Shown: piece by piece, positions 22,072 through 32,000 of the stretch
Position numbering within the stretch: position 1 is the first letter of the stretch
Layout of the letters: every line of letters begins with the position of its first letter
Assembly: GCA_003116995.1 (NCBI GenBank)
Contig: BDSL01000028.1
Span: forward strand, 930,001-994,000
Reading direction: 5' to 3'
DNA: 64,000 nt
Origin: Yamagishiella unicocca
Lineage: Eukaryota > Chlorophyta > Chlorophyceae > Chlamydomonadales > Volvocaceae
Program-made: the position numbers and the translations under genes
Notes under the pieces: generated by a model
What the model was told of the DNA's origin: nothing
Databases searched by the model: none
What the model saw: the letters and a program-made list of their open reading frames with translations, nothing else

Positions 22072-24792
22072 ATGGACCCGCAAGCTTTTGGCGCACAGCC
22101 ATTTCCGCATATGGACCGTACATGCAAGCACGGAACACTTCTGGGCGCTGGAAGGCACGTCATTCGGGCGCCGTTCCTGGTTGCTGGGCATTCCCAGGGC
22201 GGGCCGACATGCTGCCGCCAGGCGAATGCACAGGAGCAGCTTAATCAAAGCGAAAGGGCGGAGATTTCCGCTAGCAAGCATGACTGCCTAGCCTCGAAGC
22301 TCCCAAACGAGGTAAGCCGCTCTGGACCGTCTGGGAAAGCGCTCGCAGTCCTCAGTTACGTCAAAAGTTCAGCTTTCCGGGCCCGTTCCATCCAACGCAT
22401 GACCCTTCTTCATCTCGTTTTGCAGGTCTTGCTGCTTGTGCTTGCCTGGTCCGGCCTGCGTACCTCCACCGCTGCGGCCGCCTGCTCCTCCGCCTTCCGC
22501 GCCCTCCATCGCGCCATCGCCTCAACTCCCGAACTCTTGGCTCGCGCGCTGCTGGCGGAGTACGGCCCCAGTGGCGCTGCGTCGTACCTGTACGGCACCC
22601 AGGCTCGGCACGCCGTGAACAACGACGAAGGCATCGCCGCTGCCATTCAGGAGATGCTGCTGCTGTCGGCCCCCTCGGGTGCCGCTGTGGCCGCGTTTGC
22701 AGAAGCCATGTCTTCATCCGCCGCCGCGATGGCTGTGGCGGAAGACGCCGACGCCGCCCAATCCGACCCCACAGCCGCCATTCCCTCCCCGCAATCCGAC
22801 CCCAGCGCAACTCCTCTCGGTACCAGCCCGAAACCCCTGTCATGCCCCAACAACACGTTCTTAGCGCCGCCTACGTGCCGTACAATCCCGACACATATCA
22901 TTTCCCCCGCGGGTGCCGGCTGGACCAGCGGCGCCTCGGCGCTAGTCAGCCAGCAGGCTGGCATCCTGTTGAGAGCTGCGGCCGCGGCGGGTCACGTGCG
23001 CGTCGCCGCCGCCGCCATGGGGCTGGGGGCGCGGATGCTGGACGGGGCGCTGGTGGGCGCCGCCGCGTGCGGCCGCCGGCAGGTGGTGCGCATGCTGCTG
23101 GCGAGCGGGGCTAACCCCGACGCAGCGGAACCGTTCGGGCCTTGCGCCCTGTTCGAGGCGGCCCGAAAGTGAGTGGGCAGCATTGGGGGGTTTGGGAGCT
23201 CGTGGGCGCCATTGCCCCACTCGGCGCTGGACCGTTGTGGCGGTGTGTGTATGGCGGCGTGGGTGGTGGGGGGGTAAGAATATGTCCGTAGAGAGGGGGC
23301 GGCTGGTCGGGGCCGTAAAACCTTGTGGTGGTGCCGGTATTTATCGTAATCGCCGCCACCGCCGCCGCCGCCGCCCTTTTGAGCGCAGCGGCCATACGGA
23401 GTCGGTGCAGCTGCTGTTGGACGCGGGGGCCTCAGTTGACGGCGCCGCCGACCCGGACCCGTACGACGACAAGCCGGCGGCGGCGACGCCGCTGGGGCGC
23501 CGCCAGGCGTTCAGCCCGGGCGGCGCTGGCTGGGGAGACGCCTGGAGCACCTGGCCGGATCGCAGCGAGGTAGCGGCTGGAGGTAGCGTCGGCGCTGGCG
23601 CAGGGCTGGCGCCGCTATCGCCGGCGCTTGACGCATCCATACTTGCCGCCGTCGCCGCCGCCGCCGACCCTCCGACGTCGCCCGCCGCCGGAGGCGGCCT
23701 ATTCGAGGCTGGTCCGGACGGGCGCGGCAGGGGCCTTTGGAGGAAGCGGCGGCGAAGCAGCGACCTTGGAGAGCCGCGCACGCCCAGTGATGACTCAGCG
23801 GCGGCGGCGGCGGCTGCCGTCGCGGCCGTCGTGGGGGACGGCGCTGAGGGCGAGGCCCCGGGCGGGCCTGCAGGCGGTGGCGGCGACGGCGGCGAGCCAG
23901 TGCCGCACATCCCAGCTCGCCGGCGCTGTACGGAAAAGATCGCGCCGTGGCTGCCGCCACCGCTGCCGCGCCGCCGCATACGGCCGCTGCCGGCGATGCT
24001 GCCGCCGCTGCCTCTGCCGCTGCTGCCGCCGCTTGCCGTGTCGCTGCCGGTGCTGCTGCCGCCGCCGACGCTGCTGCTGTGGCCGGCGCGCCAGCGCCGG
24101 GCCACGCCGCTGCTGGCGGCGTGTAAGGGCGGCCACGCCGGTCCCGTCGCGCTGCTTCTGCGGCGCGGTGCGAGATTGGACCTGGCCTGCGGCTCGGAGC
24201 TCGTGCTGGCGGGGCACCCAGACGTTGTGGATGAGCTGCTGGCCGCCGTACCATCGCTTGCCGTACATCTTGGCTCGGCGCTGGTTTCTGCCTCCGGAGC
24301 CAACCGGGTCGCTGTGGTTTCGGCGCTGCTGCGTCATGGCACGGAGCCGGCTTGCAACAGCGGCATGGCCTTGAACGAGGCCGCGTACCAGGTGGGTGTG
24401 GCGGTGGCGGTGGCGGTGCGTCCTTGAACTGTCGCGAAACAGGAGGGCTGCTCATCAGATATGTCCTACGCCTGATGGGTAAAGCTTGTTGCGACACGAG
24501 CGGATTATGTCTCCCGACCCCGATATGGAGCATCATCATGGCGGCAGGGAACGGCTGTGCGCGTGTTATTACCGCGTATGTGGATTGGTGTGTGGATTTG
24601 TTTCCTAATCGAACTCTCGTCCATTTCCCCCGGATTGGATACCATACACAGGGCCACTGCGGCGTGATGGAGCTGCTGCTGGCGGCGGGAGGTGCCAGGT
24701 TGCGGGGCAGTGCGGTCCTGACCGCCGCCCTGAACCTGGCCCGACGCTGGGGCCGGGAGGAGGTGTCTCAGCTGCTGGAAGCAGCGATGTGA
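22072..24792 (+). CDS. Ankyrin-repeat protein
   Basis: Proposed exons are 22072-22311, 22426-23168, 23389-24391 and 24652-24792, in phase, giving 708 residues. Exon 1 and its start are tentative. The piece 22312-22425 has GT...AG ends, is 114 nt long and stays open, so it could equally be retained coding sequence. Ankyrin-type units are visible: GRRQVVRMLLASGANPD, NGHTESVQLLLDAGASVD, KGGHAGPVALLLRRGARLD, NRVAVVSALLRHG and GHCGVMELLLAAGGA. A low-complexity insert of about 210 residues, rich in Ala, Gly, Pro and Leu, separates the second and third of these. Ankyrin repeats mediate protein binding; no catalytic domain is seen. A TGTAA lies at 24858. Confidence 0.8.
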
Positions 24793-24857
24793 AGGCGGAC
24801 GTAACCTCGCAGAAGCTCACCGTACGTACGGCACAGATTGAAAGGAATAATGATATA

Positions 24858-24862
24858 TGTAA
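24858..24862 (+). terminator. TGTAA poly(A) signal of ankyrin gene
   Basis: It lies 66 nt past the stop codon of the ankyrin-repeat gene. Confidence 0.55.
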
Positions 24863-25789
24863 CGCGAGGATGAGGTGCAGTCGTGTGCGGGCGGCCGTTC
24901 ATCGAATAAAGCGATATGAGGCTGGTCGGCCGTTGGACGAGGTGGTTGGCAGCCGGTTGCAGCGGTTGTCGTGATCTCGTGGTGCGGGTGCAGGATCGGT
25001 GGTGAGGGCGCGGTGCAGCCGTGTGCGGTCTCGTAGTGATTGTGTGTGACGGCGGCGGGCGCTGCTTATTGAGAGAAGCATGGCCCGCGCAGCGAGGCGA
25101 CCCGTCGATGACGTCGCGGTGCATCCCCCAAGAGTTTCCCTGAAAGGCTTTTATGTTGCAGAATGTTGCAGATTTGTTGCGGATATGTTGCAGGACAGGA
25201 CAGGACAGCAGACATTCGGGGGAAGGAAAAACAACCGCGGCGGTTGGGCTCGCGGTGGGCCACGATCGCTAGCAGGGCGCAACTGCCCGGAAGACGGGTC
25301 AGTTAGGATTAGATGCTACAGTGCAGTTGGCAGGAGGCTGACATCACGTCATGCGAAGAAGAAGATTGCGGGGCTTGCGGGGCTCTTGATCATGATCTTG
25401 CCTGGAGTGTGGTGTGGCGATGACGTGAGAGGCGAAACGGACGCGCAAGAGGGCGCTAGCCGATAGGCGAGAGGTGGTCAGTCAGTGGTTGGTTCTGTGC
25501 CCTTCCCTGCTGATATACTGGTTGGATGGTACTGACATTTATTGTGATGAGTGTTGCGCGTGTTCGGATCGGTTTGGATTGTGACGGCGCGCGCGCGGTT
25601 GGTGTGTGGTCGTTCTCCTTACTCGGAGGCATGCGGTGCCTCTTGCGATGTGTTCTGTTGGAGAGGACAACACTGTTTGCTTGAAGGGCGCGGACGGCTA
25701 CTCGGCGGGGGGCCGGTGAGGCGTTGCGCGTGCATCCGGAACATTTCTCGCTCGGCGACCTTCAACCCGGGCCTTCAGCCGAGCATCAG

Positions 25790-25880
25790 TCGTGGCTGCT
25801 ACTGCTGCTACTGCTGTCACTGCTGCTGCTAGTGCTGTTAGTGATCACTGCTGCTACTGCTGTTACTGCTGCTGCTGTTG
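25790..25880 (+). repeat. CTG/CTA trinucleotide microsatellite
   Basis: An imperfect run of CTGCTACTGCTG-type triplets in non-coding DNA. Confidence 0.8.
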
Positions 25881-26908
25881 ACTCCGGGGGCGGTACGTCT
25901 GAACTCAAATTGAATCCACAGCGCCTTATACGGTACTACAGATACGCATTGCGAATCTTGTGCATGGCACTGCCAATGTCCCGGCCGTACGCGCGTAGAG
26001 CCGGCGGCTTGTTTTTTGGTTTTTGCGCCCTAGCACGTTCGCCTCTGGATAGGCTGTGCTATGGGGGTGATGCATAATAGGCGGTCGTAGGTGCGCCTCA
26101 TTTGATGCATCGTAGGCAGTGTGTCGTAACCGCCAACAAGGATAACAACCTCTGCTCTGGTGGTCCTTCGAAAGCCGGGCCTCCCGTAGGGGAGGAGGTT
26201 GGCGTTTAAGGAGGTTTATTACTGTTGCGCAGCACGCGCTCTCCCGCGACGATTGCGGACGGATCCGATTGCCGATGTTGGTTCGGACCATCCTGCTCGA
26301 GCGGATGGGTGTAGTCGTCGGGCGCCTAGCATTACATGTGCTCTCTAGTACGACGGACGGGATGCCGTACGTGTAGACCGACATCTGTCGTGTTCCCCCA
26401 ACCCGCGTGGCGATCGCTGACGTATGTCGGCGTAGCGCGCTCATGCTTCATCTATCAGGCTCATTTTGAGCTCTCCTAGCGGGCGTGATGGTGGTGGTGG
26501 TGATAGTAGAGGCTTCGCCCTTTTCCTTAGTGGGACGCGGGGTGGACCGCGCCTGCAGTTTTTCTTATGGAGGGGGGGGCCCGCTTCGGGCGATGGGGCC
26601 ATTGCCTAGTTAGACACGGCGGCATTGATCGTGCGGTTGGTGAGCTGCTGGTGACTGTTCTGAGGGATTAGACTGTACGGCGGCATTATGTACGGCCGAC
26701 GTGTGGATCGGGGCCTCAGTAGTTTTGTTTTGGGGTCGTGTGCGTGTGGAGCAAGCTGAGTGGAGATACCGGTAGAAGGGCCTTACATGAGGTAATGGGT
26801 GTCTCCTAGTTTGGCATCGAGCGTTATGTCTGTTGCCCGTGGGCTTCCTGTGCGTGCCTGTGGTGGGGCAGGAGCTAGGCTAATGGGGACTAGGCTAATG
26901 GCGATTGC

Positions 26909-27325
26909 CTATTTAGGGCCTCTGGATTTCTGTGGGTCAATGCCATGCAGTTCTCCTTTCAGTATATTCCACAATTCGTCTTCATTTGTTCCCTTTTCGG
27001 GTGGGGTTTCTGAGCACAGTGGTGGTGACGTTACGAGCACGTCGGCTGGGTTGGGGTGACGTCTGTCCTCGAAGTGTGAGCAAGGAGGCGTGTGGGCCCG
27101 GGTGTCGTGCGGATGCGGACTTCGCGTGCGGTGCCCGAATGCAGCCGAGCTGCAAACGGAGCACTGGCGTGCTTCGCTGTGCTCCTTTCGGCCGGAGTGG
27201 CTCGCCAGCTGGCTGCGGTCCTGCAGCTCGTTGAAGCAGTGCCACCGTCGATGATGCCTGTGGCCTCGATTGGGGTCTCTCTTATAGCCGCCTCTTCTCC
27301 CGCCGCCGCCGCCGCGGCCAGGCAC
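26909..27325 (-). other. Unrecognised ORF fragment, possibly from a mobile element
   Basis: A minus-strand frame of 138 codons. It begins with a Gly/Arg-rich segment and ends NEDELWNILKGELHGIDPQK followed by a stop. The final 40 residues read like genuine protein, but I recognise no domain. It may be an exon of an unknown gene, a gag-like fragment or chance. Confidence 0.25.
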
Positions 27326-27656
27326 GCGTCAAAGCAGTGCTAGCGTGTTTGTGCGGGGCGGCGATTTGGGGTGAGAGTTTGTTTGTCCTTTTGGAAGCGC
27401 TTTCTTAATTGTACGATTATATACACAGCGGATGTTGGCTGTCGTACGGGCACTTTTTGCCGCCCACGCCGTACGTAGGTCGGCTGCAGGCAGGTCGTCG
27501 CTACCCGTTCGCGCAGATGGTCAGGGGAGGGGTTTGTCGAGGCTCGCGTTTGCGCGGTCGAAGCATTTCAATGTATCAATAAACGCAGCAGAGATACGAA
27601 CTCGTTTCATGCTGTTGTAGCCACAGCAGCAGCCAGCCTGCTTTTTTGCCCATTTG

Positions 27657-27947
27657 CTAGTTCTTTTTGTCTATTTGCCGGCTTTCACTTGCACACCAGA
27701 TGTTCCTGGTGTAGTTGTGGGGTATTCGTTTGTTTTGCCCGGCGTTTAGAGCCGGTTGTTGCAGTCGTGCGTCGGGGTCGATGCGGGGTTGTCCGCCAAC
27801 GCTGTTGGGCCATCTCAAGGTGGCTCGTTTGGCAGGTAGTCCCGGCCCTGTCACTGCGAAAGGCTCTTGGCTGCAGTTCGTGCCAGATGCGATGGCTGCC
27901 ATCAAGCGACGTCTTGCCAACCCAAAGTCGCGAGCAATAATATCCAA
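27657..27947 (-). other. Unrecognised ORF fragment
   Basis: A minus-strand open frame of 96 codons without an ATG at its head, preceded by an AG that could be a splice acceptor. The sequence (for example PNSVGGQPRIDPDARLQQPA) is balanced in composition, but no family was recognised. Confidence 0.22.
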
Positions 27948-28164
27948 CTTAATTGTAAGCCCACAACGAAAGTCCGGGTTTCACTTCTCACTCCGCTGCG
28001 CCCAAACCGCCTTTTCGGGGAAGGATAACGGTCTGGAGGCTGCAGCCCCGACGACATGTTTGCGTGGGGATAGGAACATAGGATGTGCTGCGCGCTGCCG
28101 CCAACACAGCCCCGCAGCTGGCTGAATTGCCCCCCATCCAGGTCGACATATGACCACCGTCTTT

Positions 28165-28250
28165 TGTACCCTCACCCCAGTTCTCCAGCATGAATCGTTA
28201 AACGTCCGTTCTAAACGGTTTTTTCTCGCATCCACGGGTTTGCGCCGAGG
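28165..28250 (-). repeat. GGAAACCCGTGG-family repeat outside a known gene
   Basis: A diverged relative of the copy at 19795-19880: GCAAACCCGTGGATGCGAG, an A-run, then AACGGACGTTTAACGATTCATG on the minus strand, with shared flank CTGGAGAACTGGG. Confidence 0.7.
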
Positions 28251-28544
28251 CCCGCAGGCCCTGATGCCATCAGCGGTGTGTGTATGTCTCTGACGAATAC
28301 CGCCAGGCCAGTCCCGACCCCGACGCCTGGCCGCACCGCACCGCCGACCCGCACAGCGGAGGAGTGCCTTCGGCTCTCCCAAAGGAGCCGCCATCACAAC
28401 CGCCAACCGCCAACTGCCAACACCACGGAAACCGACAAGGAAAGAAGCCCGGCAAATACGTCGGTCAACGCGCAGGTTGCCTTGCGGGGTTCGGGGGAAC
28501 TGGTGAGGGAGGAAAACCGTTCATCAACACAAGGCAGGGGTGGG

Positions 28545-28692
28545 GTATGGGGCTCGTGGGGTCGCGGATTTCGCACGCACTTGCCTCGAGCCAGCGGTGC
28601 AAGTCCTACCACGTCTGGTTCCCCGGTCCATGAGCCTCCTAGCTCGTTTGGGCCTTACGAGCTGCATGCTTGTAAAAAACAATCAATCAACC
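28545..28692 (+). mobile_element. Candidate SINE/LINE 3' end with CAAT-type tail, copy A
   Basis: It contains a box-B-like GGTGCAAGTCCTACC and then GGTCCATGAGCCTCCTAGCT, GGGCCTTACGAGCT and a tail of CAATCAATCAA. A second, shorter copy with the same 3' end lies at 41797-41866. A shared 3' end followed by a simple-repeat tail is typical of non-LTR retroposons. Confidence 0.6.
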
Positions 28693-28908
28693 CGCGTCAG
28701 TGTACGAACGTACTGTTTGGGTGCGCGCAAACGTGTCGTCGTGTCGTCGTATCCTATCGTACAAAACGTACAAAAAGACTTCGTTCGAAACACATGTCAG
28801 TGGCGAAGCGAGGTGGAAATACACACAGCGCCCCGCCGCTGCCACCCTTTCGGCGGCCCCGGTGTGACCTTTTCGAGGGTTCTGGCCCTAGTCCCCTGCT
28901 CCGGCCCC

Positions 28909-28995
28909 TTATGGCCCGGTGCTTGCTGCGGTCCCGGAAACAGCCACCGGCACCGCCGCCCCTGGCCGCGCCTCTCCTGCACCAGCCACGTCCAC

Positions 28996-29032
<37 letters not shown>

Positions 29033-32000
29033 TCCTGCTTTGCCTTGAGCTTCGTGTCCCCGTCGTCTAGCACCGCCCCCAGTTGTGTCAGCTCCAGATA
29101 GGCAGCGAGGGGCAGCAGGTCTTGCAGCCTGGGGGCGGGAGGAACAACGACGACGACAACGACGACGACGACAACAACAAGGGAGGGGCGAGGTGTGTTG
29201 GTATGAGGGGCGAGGTAAGGTTGCCCCGGGGGAAATAACATGCGTTGCGGGGGAGGGTTGAGCACCGAATGACGAGCCCCCAGCCCCCAGCCCACAGCAC
29301 CGCTGCGAGGACGGGATCGGGTGCCGCACGCACCACACACATACACACACATACGTGAGGTCGGTACGCCATCTGACTTATGTCAGACGGTCCCAGGTTC
29401 GACCCCTGGGCTCACCCCCGACTTTGTTTGGGAGTATGAGATTATGGCTAGTTGCTGACAAGTGGAGTTTAGGTCACAGTTGATGTGCCGGACTTGCACC
29501 CTCGATTGGTGGCGATTGCTGAACCCTCTGTCTTCGAAGGGAAGTAGGGTGAAATGATGAGGTCGGTTCCTGGTGTTTGGAACCAAATGCACAATGTTTC
29601 GATCAATGGCACCTCTTGACTTCGGTTCGTGGGGTATACGGTCAGGGCCTTCGGGCCTTACGTCTGTAACAAAACACACAACAGCCATCTCTCCCTCACC
29701 GGTGCATGCATCTCAAAACTTCTGTTTTAAACGTTTTTTTTTCCGGACATCCACGCGTTTCCCTCGAACCTCACCGGTGCACCGCCGCCTTGATGAGCAA
29801 GAAGGCCCCCGCAATCATCAGCGGCACCTCCACCGCGTCACGCCACCAGCGAGGAGGGATCAGAACCAGCGCGACGCCCTGTGCAGGTACGACAAGAAGA
29901 CACGTGCACACGTACGGCAATCGCCGCCGCGCGGGGCGTCAGTTGCCTGCGCGTGCGTGACGCTGGCGGCCCCCGCCAAACCGAACCTCCCATCACCCAC
30001 CGTCATTCCGTTCCCTCCCCCAGCACTCCCTCCCCCAGCATTACCTCCCCCCCCCTGCGGACCCCCGCGTAAATGGTCCTTTCCTGCAACCCCCCTGGAC
30101 CAATCTGTCGCACTGCACCTGGACATACTCAAGCAGGCGCCCCGCCGCCAGCAGCGCGGCGAACGGCATGCCGTACGCCGCCAGCGATGACGTCATGAGG
30201 CTGGACGAGCGGTCCAGGGCATCCATTCCTGTACGGCGCTCCAGCATTGCCGCGGGCAGCGCCACCTGGATCCGCAGCAGCCGGGGCAGGGCCCACAGCG
30301 CTGGGAGCACCAGCAGGCACAAACCCTGGGGCCGGGGCGGGGCGGGGGGGGGGGGCGGGGCGGGGGCGGGGGCGGCATAAAAATCGGTTACGCGAGGGCA
30401 GGGGGGGGGGGCGGAAGGGAGGGTATGAGAGGAAAAACCGTGGGTGGGTGGGCGGGTGGGTGGCGGGTTACAATAAAGGAACCGGTAACTCGACTGGGTG
30501 GTGGGTGGGATGGAGGGGACCAGAGAGCAGGGTGTCCAGGCGGGTCAGACGGGGGGGGCGCAGATGCAGGCAGGGTCATGAAGGGGCCATTTGGGTCAAA
30601 CGATTTGGTTTGGGATGACAGGGCTTGAGCAGGTGTTGCCGTTCGGCTTTGTTCGTACGGCTTGTATCGCATACCGTCGTACCAGGCCCATCCCAGGCAA
30701 CACCCTAAAAAACACACTCGAGCCCACCTCGAGTCCGCTCTCGCCCCAAGCTCAAACCCAACCCCAGGGAGGCAGGCGGTGGGCCTGAGGGGGGATCCCG
30801 GGTACCGTCCTCTCCTGTGTGTGTGTCTCATGTGTCTCACCTGGAGCGGCAGCACCCGGGCGTTGACTTGCAGGTCCACCCACCACACCCGCCGCAACGC
30901 CGCCGCCATCTCCGGCAGCACCGCCGCCACCGAGGACGCTGCGGCGCGAAGCGCGTCTATCGGGCCTCCGCCTAGGTTGGGGGTTGGGGGTTGGGGGTTG
31001 AGGGTTGGGGGTTGGCGGTTGGCGGTTGGCGGTTGGGGGTTATATGCACCCACCGGGCGCAGGTCAGAAGGGGACGCTGGCAAGCAGCCGGGGGTGTGCT
31101 AGGGATGAATGGGCCACGAGGCACGTCATGCCGTATCGCATCGTGGATTGCTCTCGCTAGAATACCCGGTTACACGGCATAGGAGACGGAGGACAGATAC
31201 TAGCTGGCGGACAGTCTTCGGACACGGCCGCCACGGAGCAAACTGAGTCTGGAAGTTTGCAGAGTGGGACATGGCTTGCGGTGGTGGGGGACCGGAGCCG
31301 GGTACGACACACTTGTCTGCGGATTTCTTTGAGCTTTTGCGGGACGTCACCGCCCATGCGCCACTTAATTTTCACTATCGGGCCAGCGCACATGCACGAG
31401 CGGGCGTTGGAGCGGCCGCAAAGCCGGGCTGGGCGAAACATCGATAAAGCATCGTAAAGACACCTAGCATCGCGCGCCGCATTTTACTGGCGCCGCTGTG
31501 CGGGTCGGGACTGCACGCGCTAAACGACACATACATATTGTCACGGCTTGCAGGCATTTCGTACACGGAGGGAGGCGGCGCGGGGTCGCGCGGGGTCGCG
31601 CGGGGTCACACGTAATGTGATTGAGGAGCGAGGAGCCGTACACGCGATGACTAGGGAGCCGTACACGCGATGACTAGGGAGCCGTACACGCGATGACTAG
31701 GGAGCCGTACACGCGATGACTAGGGAGCCGTACACGCGATGACTAGGGAGCCGTACACGCGATGACTAGGGAGCCGTACACGCGATGACTAGGGAGCCGT
31801 ACACGTGCTGGCTGGGAGCCGTACACGTGATAACTGGGGGGCCGTACACGTGTTGGCTGGGGAGCCGTACACGTCATGACTGGGGAGGCGACCGTGTGCT
31901 GGCAGTGAGCGCTAGAACAGCCTTACGGCAGAAAGCAGCCCTCGGCTAAAAGGAGGCGGCGGAAGACGGCGCTACAACCCCCAGGTGCGCTCCCACCCTC

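Larger units (their letters stand above)
24793..28908. other. About 4 kb without a recognisable gene; possible transposon remains
   Basis: No exon chain with known homology was found. The plus strand is strikingly G/T-rich between about 25.5 and 27.9 kb. It holds a CTG/CTA trinucleotide run (25790-25875), two minus-strand ORF fragments that look protein-like but unrecognised (27325-26909 and 27947-27657), one intron-family repeat (28165-28250) and a CAAT-tailed retroposon end (28545-28692). This mixture suggests an eroded mobile element, but no transposase, reverse transcriptase or LTR was identified. Confidence 0.45.

Noticed and set aside
23341..24539. Minus-strand Ala/Ser/Arg-rich ORFs of 320-342 codons
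   Set aside because: They are antisense to the ankyrin exon 3, which has recognisable repeats on the plus strand.
29350..29420. Possible functional tRNA gene
   Set aside because: The T-arm is perfect, but the anticodon arm has a 4-6-nt loop and the acceptor stem is incomplete, so a SINE head fits better.
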